Positions 24,909-32,707 of a DNA stretch of 64,000 nucleotides are shown one piece after another. Source of the DNA: VHCN01 sp964589935. GTDB lineage: Bacteria > Verrucomicrobiota > Verrucomicrobiia > Limisphaerales > VHCN01. The notes beneath the pieces are model-generated. The model made no database searches and was not told the origin of the DNA. It saw only the letters and a list, made by a program, of their open reading frames with translations. The stretch spans positions 806,001 through 870,000 of the forward strand of contig CAZPVD010000001.1 in NCBI GenBank assembly GCA_964589935.1. The letters are read 5' to 3'. A program made the translations under genes and the position numbers. The first letter of the stretch is position 1, and every line of letters starts with the position of its first letter.

Positions 24909-25532
24909 ATGACTACGGCGAACAAAATCACCATCGGGCGCATCCTGCTCGTGCCGGTGTTCATCTCGCAGATGCTTTACTACGAAAGCAACGGCAACGA
25001 GTGGCATCGCGCGTGGGCGCTGCTGTGCTTCGCCGTGGCGGTCATCGCGGACGGCGTGGACGGCTACATCGCGCGCCATTACAACCAGCGCAGCGAACTC
25101 GGCGCACTGCTCGATCCGCTTGCGGACAAACTGCTGCTTGTGTCCGCGTTAGTGCTGCTCACACTCGATCACCGCTCGAATCTCCCCGACCTGCCCATCT
25201 GGCTCGCGGCGACAGTCGTCGGGCGCGACGTGATTCTCGGCGCGGGCCTCGCGGTGCTGCACTACACCGGCTGCAAATTCACCGTTCGCCCGCGTCTCAT
25301 CGGCAAGGTGGCGACCGTGCTCCAGATGGCGACAATCTTGTGGGCGATGCTCAAGTGGCACGAGGGAGCGCTGCATCCGCTCGCGCTGGGCGCGGCGGTG
25401 TGCACGGGCATTTCCGGCCTGCTTTACATCCGCGATGGCATGAACATCCTCGGCGCGCATCCATCAAGTCTCGCCTCGACGAAGCACGACAGCGCGGCAA
25501 ACTCATCCGGCGCGGACGAACACAAACACTGA
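24909..25532 (+). CDS. pgsA: CDP-alcohol phosphatidyltransferase, probable PgsA
   Basis: Makes phosphatidylglycerol phosphate from CDP-diacylglycerol and glycerol-3-phosphate at the inner membrane. The 207 residues contain the complete family motif D-G-x2-A-R-x8-G-x3-D-x3-D as DGYIARH...GALLDPLADK (about 52-77). Several hydrophobic helices follow. The N-terminus TTANKITIGRILLVPVFI is the standard PgsA opening (N-x-I/L-T-x-x-R). Another CDP-alcohol acceptor is possible, but this N-terminus favours PgsA. It precedes bcp by nine bases on the same strand. Confidence 0.85.
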   Translation: MTTANKITIGRILLVPVFISQMLYYESNGNEWHRAWALLCFAVAVIADGVDGYIARHYNQRSELGALLDPLADKLLLVSALVLLTLDHRSNLPDLPIWLAATVVGRDVILGAGLAVLHYTGCKFTVRPRLIGKVATVLQMATILWAMLKWHEGALHPLALGAAVCTGISGLLYIRDGMNILGAHPSSLASTKHDSAANSSGADEHKH

Positions 25533-25541
25533 CCCTCTCAC

Positions 25542-26024
25542 ATGGCAAAGGAACCCCAACTCAAACTCAAGGAAGGCGATCTCGCGCCGGACTTCGCGGC
25601 AAACACCAACGGCGGCGGGCGCGTTTCGCTCGCGGAGCTGCGCGGCAAGCACGTCGTGCTCTACTTTTATCCGAGGGACGACACGCCCGGTTGCACGAAG
25701 GAGGCGTGCGCGTTCACGGCACTGCACAAGGAGTTCGCCAAGCGCGGCGCGGTCGTGCTCGGCGTGAGCACCGACCCGGTGAAGTCCCACGACAAGTTCG
25801 TCGAAAAGTTCAAGCTGCCCTTCCCGCTGCTGGCCGACGATGAGAAGAAAATCGTCGAAGCCTACGGTGTGTGGGGCGAGAAAAGCTTCATGGGCCGCAA
25901 ATACATGGGCACGCACCGCGTGACCTTCCTCATCGGGCCGGACGGACGCATCCAAAAAATCTGGCCGCTGGTGAAGCCAGAGGCGCACGCGACGGAAGTG
26001 CTGGCGGCGCTGGCTGTTGTATAA
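25542..26024 (+). CDS. bcp: Thioredoxin-dependent peroxiredoxin (BCP type)
   Basis: Reduces peroxides with electrons from thioredoxin in the cytosol. The 160 residues show the AhpC/TSA fold: LKEGDLAPDFAANTNGGG, then YFYPRDDTPGCTKEACAFT, where the first Cys (about 50) is peroxidatic and the second, five residues on, is resolving; this spacing defines atypical two-Cys BCP. FMGRKYMGTHRVTFLIGPDG is the conserved C-terminal block. Co-directional with pgsA nine bases upstream. A tandem 22-bp repeat array follows about 100 bases after the stop. Confidence 0.92.
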   Translation: MAKEPQLKLKEGDLAPDFAANTNGGGRVSLAELRGKHVVLYFYPRDDTPGCTKEACAFTALHKEFAKRGAVVLGVSTDPVKSHDKFVEKFKLPFPLLADDEKKIVEAYGVWGEKSFMGRKYMGTHRVTFLIGPDGRIQKIWPLVKPEAHATEVLAALAVV

Positions 26025-26124
26025 TCCCCAATAGAAGCCAATACAACCAAACTTGATGGAAATGCCCTAAAAGGCAGTCCCGAAGGTGTGACAACTGTGC
26101 CAAATTCAAATCCAAGCTTGGATC

Positions 26125-26212
26125 GGACGGACCGATCAAGGCAGTTGGTCCGACCGATCAAGGCTTTTGGACGGACCGATTAAGGCTATCGGAGCGACGA
26201 AACAAGGCTTTG
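26125..26212. repeat. Tandem array A: four 22-bp units
   Basis: Four adjacent units of exactly 22 bp (26125, 26147, 26169, 26191), each built around GG(A/T)C(G/C)GACCGATCAAGGC with a variable four-base end; the fourth unit is the most decayed. The 299-base gap between bcp and the next gene holds nothing else recognisable. Not a CRISPR: there are no spacers. Compare arrays B (29675) and C (54433). Confidence 0.8.
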
Positions 26213-26323
26213 GCAACAGTAAGAAGGTGCGTAATGATTGGGAAGCCGGTCTGCAACCGCGCTTGAATTGCACTGCTGGGTGCAGCTTAACAACAATGCT
26301 AGGTATTTCTATGCCGCTTATCT

Positions 26324-26785
26324 ATGAACAATGTTTTCGCTGACCTTCGCGCGAAATACTTTGCCCTTTCGCGAACCGACGCTTCTATCCCAGAACCTGC
26401 GACGGTCAATGAGCCTTGGGGAGTGGTCATGGAGATTGCTTACCCTGAAGCGACAGTTACCACCGTGACCTTCGCTGACGGCACTGTCAGCGTGATCCGC
26501 AGTTCAGGCGGTGGTTTCTTCGGCGGTGGTGATGAATCTGTGCAAGCCGCAGGCACCGCATTTTTGAGATTAGCAAAGCTTTGTCAGCCACGAATGGCTT
26601 TGACCACTGACTTTCCTGCACCGAGCATCGCGCACGTCGTCTTCTATGTTCGCACGGATGGTGGTGTTCATACCGCTTCCGCGTCTGAGGCAGACCTACG
26701 AGCTGAGAACCATCACCTGTTTCAGTTTTACTGGGCTGGTTTGCGGGTTCTCCACGAGTATCTCAGACTTCAGAAGCAGCAGTAA
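26324..26785 (+). CDS. Hypothetical protein of lower GC content
   Basis: A 153-residue cytosolic protein with no assigned function. Visible blocks are VVMEIAYPEATVTTVTFADGTVSV (in two parts, about 27-50), a glycine run SSGGGFFGGGD (54-64) and a helical C-terminus with HHLFQFYWAGLRVLHEYLR. I recall similar short proteins, with the 'ADGT..S..SSGGG.(I/F)G' pattern, in several phyla as isolated genes. The base composition is clearly poorer in G and C than neighbours, including A/T-ending codons, which suggests horizontal acquisition. It sits just after tandem array A. Confidence 0.65.
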   Translation: MNNVFADLRAKYFALSRTDASIPEPATVNEPWGVVMEIAYPEATVTTVTFADGTVSVIRSSGGGFFGGGDESVQAAGTAFLRLAKLCQPRMALTTDFPAPSIAHVVFYVRTDGGVHTASASEADLRAENHHLFQFYWAGLRVLHEYLRLQKQQ

Positions 26786-26940
26786 AGGTGAGCAAACACC
26801 TGACGATTTTTCGCGGCGAACCGCCTTGCGCTCTGCCGCTATCCGGTTATCCGCCGCCGGTTCATTGTCGTTTGACACGAGCGGACCCGACGCCTATAAC
26901 CGCACGCGCGACAGACGAAACCACAAACCCAATTACGAAC

Positions 26941-27423
26941 ATGCCTATTGCCGTTGGAACCAAAGCCCCTGACTTCACGCTCAAGACCAAGCCCGTCGGC
27001 GGCGCGCCCGCCGATGTGAAGCTGAGCAACAACTTCGGCAAGAAGAACACCGTGCTGCTCTTCTTCCCGCTCGCCTTCACCGGCGTCTGCACGCAGGAGA
27101 TGTGCGACATCACCGCCGGCCTCGGCCAGTATTCCGGCCTCGGCGCGGACGTCATCGCGGTCAGCGTGGACAGCCCGTTCGCGCAGGAGGCGTGGGCCGA
27201 GAAGAACAAGATCGGCATCACGCTCGCAAGCGACCTGAACAAGAAGACCTCCGCCGACTACGGCGTGCTGCTCGCGGACCTCGGGGGCTTCGGCTCGACC
27301 AGCGCGCGCGCGGCCTTCGTCGTGGACAAGGCCGGCGTGGTGCAATACGCGGAGCAGACCGCGACGGTGAAGGACCTGCCGAACTTCGAGGCGGTCAAGG
27401 CGACGCTCGCGAAGCTCAAGTAA
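26941..27423 (+). CDS. Peroxiredoxin (redoxin domain, AhpE-like)
   Basis: A 160-residue peroxidase of the AhpC/TSA superfamily. KAPDFTLKTK opens the domain, and the peroxidatic Cys is in LAFTGVCTQEMC (about 48), with a second Cys four residues on. ARAAFVVDKAGVVQYAE is the conserved late strand. It differs from the BCP paralog 900 bases upstream in motif and insertion (PVGGAPADVK). The ATG at 26941 fits the domain start. A strong terminator lies 25 bases after the stop. Confidence 0.88.
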   Translation: MPIAVGTKAPDFTLKTKPVGGAPADVKLSNNFGKKNTVLLFFPLAFTGVCTQEMCDITAGLGQYSGLGADVIAVSVDSPFAQEAWAEKNKIGITLASDLNKKTSADYGVLLADLGGFGSTSARAAFVVDKAGVVQYAEQTATVKDLPNFEAVKATLAKLK

Positions 27424-27447
27424 GGGCGTCGGAAAAGTTTCAGCGAC

Positions 27448-27481
27448 GGGCGGAAGGCGGCTTCCGCCCGTTTGCTTTTTT
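27448..27481 (+). terminator. Rho-independent terminator after the peroxiredoxin gene
   Basis: A perfect 9-bp stem GGGCGGAAG / CTTCCGCCC with a four-base loop (GCGG), followed by GTTTGCTTTTTT. It ends on the last base of the convergent kup gene, so the two transcription units meet here. Confidence 0.88.
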
Positions 27482-29364
27482 CAGAGTTCCACCTGCATGC
27501 CCAGCTCGACGACGCGGTTGGGCACGAGCTGGAAGAAATCCGTCGCGGGCTGCGCGTTGCGCGACATCAGCGCGAAGAGCCATTTGCGCCAGCGCGCGAA
27601 CTGAGACTTTCCCGTGGGCAGGATGGTTTCGCGGCTGAGGAAGAACGTCGTCTTCTGCAAGTCAATCGGCGGGCCGTCAAATTTGCAGTTCCGCAGCAGC
27701 TCCGGCACGTTCGGCTCCTCCATGAAGCCGTAGCGCCCCACGATGCGCACGAAGCCCGCAGGCAGCATCTCCACCCGCGCGCGCTCGGCGGCGGACACCT
27801 GCGGCACGTCCTCGGTCACGAGCGTGAGCAGCACGTTGCGCTCGTGCAGCACCTTGTTGTGGCGGATATTGTGCAGCAGCGCGAGCGGCGTGCCCTCGGG
27901 GTTTCCGGCGAGAAAAACCGCCGTGCCCGGCACGCGCTGCGGCGGGTCCATCTTGAGGCTCTCGAAGAACATCTCGCGCGGCAGTGACGCGGCCTGGAGC
28001 CGTTCCCACGCGAGACGCCGGCCCGTCTTCCACGTCGTCATGATGGCGAACAGCGCCGCGCCCACGACGAGCGGGAACCATCCGCCGTGAACAATCTTCA
28101 GCAGGTTCGCGGCGAAGAAGGCCGTTTCCACGACGAGAAAAATTGCGCAGACCGCGGCGGCCTTCGCCGGACTCCACTGCCACAGCCGCTGCGCCGCAAA
28201 GTAGAAGAGCACCGTCGTCGTCAGCATCGTCAGCGTGACCGCGATGCCGTAAGCGGCGGCGAGATTGCTAGAACTTCCGAAGCCCAGCACAAGGCCGATG
28301 GACGCGAGCATCAGCGTCCAGTTCACGTGCGTCAGGTAAATCTGCCCGCGCTCGCTCGAGCTGGTGTGCTTGACCTTGATGCGCGGCAGGTAGCCGAGCT
28401 GGATGGCCTGCACCGTGAGCGAGAACGCGCCCGAGATGAGCGCCTGCGATGCGATGACCGTGGCCGCCGTCGCCAGCGCCACGAGCGGATACAGCGCCCA
28501 TTCCGGCGCAAGGCGGTAAAAGGGATTCTCCGCCGCGGCCGGCTCCGCGAGCAGCAGCGCGCCCTGGCCGAGGTAATTGATGAACAGCGCGGGCAGCACG
28601 AGGCCGAACCACGCCAGCCGGATCGGCCGCACGCCAAAGTGCCCCATGTCCGCATACAGCGCCTCGCCGCCCGTCACCACGAGGAACACCGCACCGATGA
28701 CGACGAACCCCGTCCAGCCGTTCGTCATGATGAATTTCAATCCGTGAAACGGATTCATCGCGGTCAGCACGTCGGGTTCGAGCAGGATGCCCTTCAATCC
28801 CAGCAGCGTGATGGACACAAACCACACCACCATCACCGGGCCGAACACGCTTCCCACGCGGCCCGTGCCGTGATGCTGCACCGCGAACAGCGCGATCAGG
28901 ATGACAATCGTGATCGGCAGCACAAAGTCGCTGAAATGCTTCGACGCCACATCCAGCCCCTCGACCGCGCTGAGCACGGAGATGGCCGGCGTGATCATGC
29001 CGTCGCCGTAGAGCAACGCAGCGCCGAAGATGCCGCAACCGATGAGCACGGCCCTGCCGCCGCGCGCGCGGCCGTCGCGGTCGGACACGACCAGCGCGAG
29101 CAGCGCGAGGATGCCGCCCTCGCCTCGGTTGCTGGCGCGCATCACGACGGCGAGATACTTCACCGACACGATGATGATGAGCGACCAGAAGATGAGCGAG
29201 AGCACGCCGAGCACGTTGCTGCGCGTGAGCGCCGCGGCGTGCGGCCCGTGGAAGCACTCCCGCAGCGCGTAGAGCGGGCTGGTGCCAATGTCGCCATAGA
29301 CGACACCCAACGCGCCGAGGGTCAATGGGAGCAATTCACTTTGGCCCGCCGGTTTGTTTTGCAT
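27481..29364 (-). CDS. kup: Kup potassium uptake permease
   Basis: Proton-coupled K+ importer of the inner membrane. The 627-residue protein opens with the family signature LGALGVVYGDIGTSPLYAL (about 16-34), has about twelve hydrophobic segments up to residue 450, including GDGMITPAISVLSAVEGL, and ends with a soluble C-terminal domain of about 170 residues, all as expected. The ATG at 29364 is preferred; a TTG two codons earlier is in frame. The leader RNA (29455-29570) has the conserved core of the c-di-AMP (ydaO) riboswitch, which would shut the gene off when c-di-AMP is high. Confidence 0.95.
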   Translation of the reverse strand: MQNKPAGQSELLPLTLGALGVVYGDIGTSPLYALRECFHGPHAAALTRSNVLGVLSLIFWSLIIIVSVKYLAVVMRASNRGEGGILALLALVVSDRDGRARGGRAVLIGCGIFGAALLYGDGMITPAISVLSAVEGLDVASKHFSDFVLPITIVILIALFAVQHHGTGRVGSVFGPVMVVWFVSITLLGLKGILLEPDVLTAMNPFHGLKFIMTNGWTGFVVIGAVFLVVTGGEALYADMGHFGVRPIRLAWFGLVLPALFINYLGQGALLLAEPAAAENPFYRLAPEWALYPLVALATAATVIASQALISGAFSLTVQAIQLGYLPRIKVKHTSSSERGQIYLTHVNWTLMLASIGLVLGFGSSSNLAAAYGIAVTLTMLTTTVLFYFAAQRLWQWSPAKAAAVCAIFLVVETAFFAANLLKIVHGGWFPLVVGAALFAIMTTWKTGRRLAWERLQAASLPREMFFESLKMDPPQRVPGTAVFLAGNPEGTPLALLHNIRHNKVLHERNVLLTLVTEDVPQVSAAERARVEMLPAGFVRIVGRYGFMEEPNVPELLRNCKFDGPPIDLQKTTFFLSRETILPTGKSQFARWRKWLFALMSRNAQPATDFFQLVPNRVVELGMQVEL

Positions 29365-29454
29365 AATCAATCTCGCGATCCACGGAAGAACTGCACGGCA
29401 AGTTCACTGCGGGGAACCATTGCGCCTGCAAATGCAGGCACGGAGGATGCCCTT

Positions 29455-29570
29455 CCCGGTGCCGGCGAGGTTAGCTGACGGGCTGGGCCTGGAAAGTGGC
29501 CCCTTCGGCGTGCCGAAGTTCGCCCCGGCCCGGCTGACCGGGCTTTGGGTTCCCCGCATCCGGCCACGGG
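29455..29570 (-). ncRNA. c-di-AMP (ydaO/yuaA) riboswitch in the kup leader
   Basis: On the minus strand the 5' block GCGGGGAACC (29557-29548), GGGGCGAAC (29526-29518) and the 3' block CGTCAGCTAACCTCG (29480-29466) follow the ydaO consensus in order and spacing. The last block is nearly invariant in this class. The ends pair: CCCG..GCCGG (29570-29560) with CCGGC..CGGG (29465-29455). Known ydaO riboswitches respond to c-di-AMP and repress K+ transporters, matching kup 91 bases downstream. A stem GCCTGC-ATTT-GCAGGC lies between aptamer and start, without a U-run, so control may be translational. Confidence 0.85.
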
Positions 29571-29674
29571 AACGAAGCCGGAATTAGGCTGCGGGCAGAT
29601 TGTTCCCATAACCATCCACCGCTGTCAAACCGCGCCTTGGAAGATGAACGCCATCAAAGCCCAGCCACGCCTGA

Positions 29675-29989
29675 CTGAATCTCATGGAAGCTTCCCTGAA
29701 CATCACCCACAGGTGTGTCATTTTGACACACTGACGCCTGAAATTCAGGGATGGATGCCTGAATATCACCCGTGGCTCCCTGAAATTCACCCATCCGAGA
29801 CTGAAGTTCAGGCATCGTTCCCTGAAGTTCACTCACCGATGGCTAAATATCACCAACTCGTCCCTGAAAACCACCCATCAGTGTGTCATTATGACACACT
29901 CATGCCTGAAAATCATGCGGCCACCCATGAACTTCAGGCATCGGAGGCTGGAAATCAGCCATCCGAGACTGAGATTTCACGCGGCGGGC
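29675..29989. repeat. Tandem array B: fifteen 21-bp units
   Basis: Fifteen contiguous units of exactly 21 bp, no indels, most beginning CTGAA and following CTGAAATTCACCCATC-N5. Units 3 and 11 (29717, 29885) differ: they start GTCATT.TGACACACT and, with the end of the preceding unit, form palindromes at 29713-29731 and 29880-29900. Because 21 is seven codons, several frames stay open through the array (plus-strand heptads of the type PEIHPSE), but I see no start site or coding signal. The 606-base gap between kup and the next gene holds the riboswitch (29455-29570) and this array, whose end enters the last codons of the gene at 29977. Confidence 0.9.
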
Positions 29990-30558
29990 GGGAGTGGCGG
30001 AGTGGTGCCCATCGGTGGAGGGCTGGCTTGCGCGGCCTGCGCCCGGTGTTCCAGCATGGCAAGGATGCAGTCGCGTTGCTGGGTGGCCAGCATGAAACCG
30101 ACGATCATCATGGGAACAGTCAGGATCGTTCCGATGAACGGGATCAATCCGATGGTCATGGATAGGACGCCAACAACGCAGTAATACACCGCGAGATTGA
30201 AGGACATGCGCGGCTTGAGGCCACATTCTGTCAGGTAGCGGTTGTTGTCCGTGGCCAGCCCGGCGTAGGAGTAGAACCACCAGTAGAAAAAGAAGATGGG
30301 GATGAAGCCAAACCCGACGGCCTTGCCGGGCGTGGTGCGCGCGCCGTGCCCTTGCAGCAACAGCCAGTGGCGATACAGCAGGATGCACCAATAAACCGTC
30401 GCCACAATGATCAGTGGCACCCAGATGATGCCCAGAATTGGAAGAAACAATCCGGTCAGACTCAACGGCATGCTGATCCACCACGTCACGGCCAGCACGG
30501 TGAAATCTGTCCGCACTTTTTCCGGCGTGAACATCACGGGCCATTCTTGCGTGTTCAT
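29977..30558 (-). CDS. Membrane protein, unknown, end of the oxidase cluster
   Basis: A 193-residue protein with about five hydrophobic segments (for example FTVLAVTWWISMPLSLTGLF and IGLIPFIGTILTVPMMIVGF in parts) and a Pro/Thr-rich C-terminus. YYCVVGVLSMTIGLIPF and LYRHWLLLQGHGARTTPGKA suggest a DUF4234-like or small four-helix membrane family, but I cannot assign one. The ATG at 30558 begins MNTQEWPVMFTPEKVR; a longer frame upstream has no hydrophobic or coding character. It lies 206 bases after sco on the same strand, so inclusion in the operon is uncertain. Its last codons are formed by the edge of array B. Confidence 0.65.
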   Translation of the reverse strand: MNTQEWPVMFTPEKVRTDFTVLAVTWWISMPLSLTGLFLPILGIIWVPLIIVATVYWCILLYRHWLLLQGHGARTTPGKAVGFGFIPIFFFYWWFYSYAGLATDNNRYLTECGLKPRMSFNLAVYYCVVGVLSMTIGLIPFIGTILTVPMMIVGFMLATQQRDCILAMLEHRAQAAQASPPPMGTTPPLPPAA

Positions 30559-30764
30559 GGATTTTTTTGGAGACAGGTTCGGTTGGTCGTGTGAGTTGCG
30601 TCGCAGTTCAGAGCTGTCGGGCAATGGCTTGTGGCTTTGCTTCGGGTTTCGCCGGGCTTTTTCAATTGGATCGCCGGGTTTCTGCTCCCGGTGACATATT
30701 TTGTCAACAGACTTTTTGCGGGCGGGCCTGCAATCGGCGGAGAACTGAAACCGCGCGCAACGCC

Positions 30765-31415
30765 TCAGCGTTCCTTCACAAGCTGGTCCACTGCGGCAAG
30801 GATTTTCCGCTGCGCAGCGGGGGCATCCACGTCTTCGCCCACGGTCTCGAAGCTCGCGCGGAGGCGTCCGTGCCGGTCCACGACGACAAAGATCGTGCTG
30901 TGGATGAAAAGGTCCATCGTGCTTGTGCGTTCGGCGGGGGCCTTCTCCTTGGAGACGAGCTTGAGGCTGTCCACCGCGAGCGCAGCGATCTGCGGCTTGG
31001 CGCCGGTGAGGAACAACCATTGATCAGGCCGCGTGCCGTAGCGTTCGCCGTAGTGCCGGAGCACTTCCGGCGTGTCAAACTCCGGGTCGGTGGTGAGCGA
31101 GACGAGGCGGACGGGCTTGCCCGCGGGCAGCGCGGCCTGAAGCGCGCTCATCTGGCGGGTCATCTGCGCGCAGGGGCCGGGGCAGCGCGTGAAGATGATG
31201 TCCGCGACCCACACCTGCCCGCGCAGGCTGGCAAGCGTGACGGGCTGGCCGAGCTGGTTGGTGAGGTTGAAGTCCGCGACCTGTTCAATCACGGGCAGCG
31301 TGACGGCCGGACCGCCACGACGGATGGAATTAACGTAGGCCGCCGAGATGACAAGGACGATGAGGAAAAGCCCGCCCCAGACGATGCGTTCAAGCGATCG
31401 GGATGTGGCGTTCAT
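30765..31415 (-). CDS. SCO1/SenC-family copper chaperone for cytochrome oxidase
   Basis: Delivers copper to the CuA site of oxidase subunit II or reduces its cysteines. The 216-residue protein has an N-terminal membrane anchor (about 10-30, VWGGLFLIVLVISAAYV), then a thioredoxin fold with copper motif CPGPC in DIIFTRCPGPCAQM (about 86-90) and the distal ligand His in LFIHSTIFVVVD (about 174), the full SCO set. Located directly after coxB, as expected for its partner. The ATG at 31415 (MNATSRS) was chosen over one five codons upstream. Confidence 0.92.
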   Translation of the reverse strand: MNATSRSLERIVWGGLFLIVLVISAAYVNSIRRGGPAVTLPVIEQVADFNLTNQLGQPVTLASLRGQVWVADIIFTRCPGPCAQMTRQMSALQAALPAGKPVRLVSLTTDPEFDTPEVLRHYGERYGTRPDQWLFLTGAKPQIAALAVDSLKLVSKEKAPAERTSTMDLFIHSTIFVVVDRHGRLRASFETVGEDVDAPAAQRKILAAVDQLVKER

Positions 31416-31481
31416 CAGGACAGCCGGCATGATGAAACGCGCAACGGCTGCGGGGCAAGCCGCAAGGATGCGGCGCGGGAC

Positions 31482-32261
31482 TTATTCGAAGGTGGTGGCG
31501 CCGCCGCCCTTCGACTTTTCCTTCGCCCATTTGTCGAATTCCTCCTGCGACTCGACGGTGAGGATGGCGTTCATCGTGGCGTGGCCGTTGCCGCAGAGCT
31601 GCGCGCAGGTGACCATGTATTTGCCGGGCCGGATGGCCTTGAAATGCAGCGGGACGTTCATGCCGGGGATGGCGTCCTGACAGACGCGCAGGCCGACGAC
31701 CTTGAAGGAATGGATCACGTCCTTGGAGGTGATGCGCATGATGACGTCCTTGCCCAGGGGCACATGAATGTCCTTGGGCGCGGGCGCGAAGTCGTCCTTT
31801 GAGGCCGGGTCGGAGAAGTCCACGCCGAACTGGTTCGTCGCGCTGAGGAACTTGACGCTGGTCGCGCCGAACTTGTTGTCCGCGCCGGGATAGCGGACGT
31901 TCCACGTGAACTGCTCGCCGATGATGCGGATGTTGAGCGCCTTGGCCTCGTCGGGAAATTTCTCGACCGCGGCGGCCCACAGCGGGATCGCGAAACCGAT
32001 GAGCAGCACCGCCTCGGCGACGATGACCACGCCCTCGATGTAGCTGGACGTGTGCGACGTAACGCCCGTGTAATCGGCCTTGGGGTTCGCGCTCTTGCGG
32101 AACTTGATGAGCGTCCAGAAGAAAAAGGCGATCCAGCCGATGAACAGCGCAACCATCAGGTAGTGGATGTAGAGGATGAAGTCATCCACCTTGACGGCGT
32201 GCTCGGCGCCGCCGGTGGGAATCTTGAGGATTTCGTGCTTGAGGGTGTCAGTGAAGCTCAT
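31482..32261 (-). CDS. coxB: Cytochrome c oxidase subunit II
   Basis: Carries the binuclear CuA centre that takes electrons from cytochrome c. The 259 residues have two membrane helices (about 27-50 and 78-98), then a cupredoxin domain whose CuA ligands are visible: His in SKDVIHSFKV (about 180), then CAQLCGNGH (about 215-223) and the following Met. The conserved aromatic electron-entry motif is present in part as GEQFTWNVRYPG. There is no cytochrome c domain at the C-terminus, so this is not a fused caa3 subunit, and no lipobox. Position after coxD rather than before coxA is unusual. Confidence 0.93.
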   Translation of the reverse strand: MSFTDTLKHEILKIPTGGAEHAVKVDDFILYIHYLMVALFIGWIAFFFWTLIKFRKSANPKADYTGVTSHTSSYIEGVVIVAEAVLLIGFAIPLWAAAVEKFPDEAKALNIRIIGEQFTWNVRYPGADNKFGATSVKFLSATNQFGVDFSDPASKDDFAPAPKDIHVPLGKDVIMRITSKDVIHSFKVVGLRVCQDAIPGMNVPLHFKAIRPGKYMVTCAQLCGNGHATMNAILTVESQEEFDKWAKEKSKGGGATTFE

Positions 32262-32270
32262 GTTCGACGT

Positions 32271-32504
32271 TTAGGAATCGGATGGAGGCAACTGCTTCTC
32301 GCGTTTGACGATGTAAACAAAAAATCCGGCGACGCCGCTGAGAACGATGACGACGACCGCCAGCAGGCTGAAGATGCCCGCGTTCATGCCCACGGCGAGC
32401 TTGTCGTCCGTCTTGCCGAAGCACGCGGCGCACGCGTGCGCGCTCGAAGCCCACAGCACAGGCGCGGCGGCAAGCAGCGCGAGGATGATGCGGCGAAGGT
32501 TCAC
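32271..32504 (-). CDS. Small membrane protein of the oxidase cluster, 77 residues
   Basis: Signal-peptide-like N-terminus (RRIILALLAAAPVLWASSAHA), a pair of cysteines right after it (CAACFGK), and one membrane helix (about 41-66, IFSLLAVVVIVLSGVAGFFV) with a short charged tail. The GTG start at 32504 overlaps the stop of the preceding gene (GTGA), which supports this start and coupling. The CAAC pair facing the periplasm could bind metal or a disulfide; that is inference. Present between coxD and coxB, so an oxidase assembly or accessory subunit role is likely. No family recognised. Confidence 0.7.
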   Translation of the reverse strand: MNLRRIILALLAAAPVLWASSAHACAACFGKTDDKLAVGMNAGIFSLLAVVVIVLSGVAGFFVYIVKREKQLPPSDS

Positions 32505-32707
32505 AGGTAGCTGATGTGCTTGAGTTTCTTCAGGAAATATTTTCCGTAAGCCAGCAGGCCGATGCCCGAAGCCGTGGAGCCGATGCCGAAGAGCAGGTCG
32601 CCGGTCGCGCCGCCCGTGCGATACGCGTTGAATTCCCACGCGCCGAAGCCGAAACAGAGCACGGTCGAAACCGCGATGAACACAATATGGAATGCCTTCA
32701 GGGACAT
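32501..32707 (-). CDS. Small membrane protein of the oxidase cluster, 68 residues
   Basis: Two hydrophobic segments (about 5-22, AFHIVFIAVSTVLCFGFG, and 37-55, LLFGIGSTASGIGLLAYG) separated by NAYRTGGAT, ending KYFLKKLKHISYL. The start codon follows the coxD stop with no bases between, and the stop overlaps the next start (GTGA), so it is certainly part of the operon. Such two-helix proteins in oxidase clusters are usually accessory subunits or assembly factors; I cannot place it in a family. Confidence 0.72.
   Translation of the reverse strand: MSLKAFHIVFIAVSTVLCFGFGAWEFNAYRTGGATGDLLFGIGSTASGIGLLAYGKYFLKKLKHISYL

Noticed and set aside
26125..26212. Arrays A, B and C as CRISPR
   Set aside because: Units follow each other directly with no unique spacers, units are degenerate, and there are no cas genes in the window.
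28087..29478. Plus-strand frame of 463 codons opposite kup
   Set aside because: Composition is His/Arg/Gln/Asp shadow of a membrane protein gene; it also crosses the riboswitch region.
29545..30165. Plus-strand frame through array B, a would-be heptapeptide-repeat protein (PEIHPSE, PEVHSPM units)
   Set aside because: A 21-bp period keeps several frames open on both strands by arithmetic. No ribosome binding site, and the frame continues antisense through the gene at 29977. Kept only as DNA repeat.
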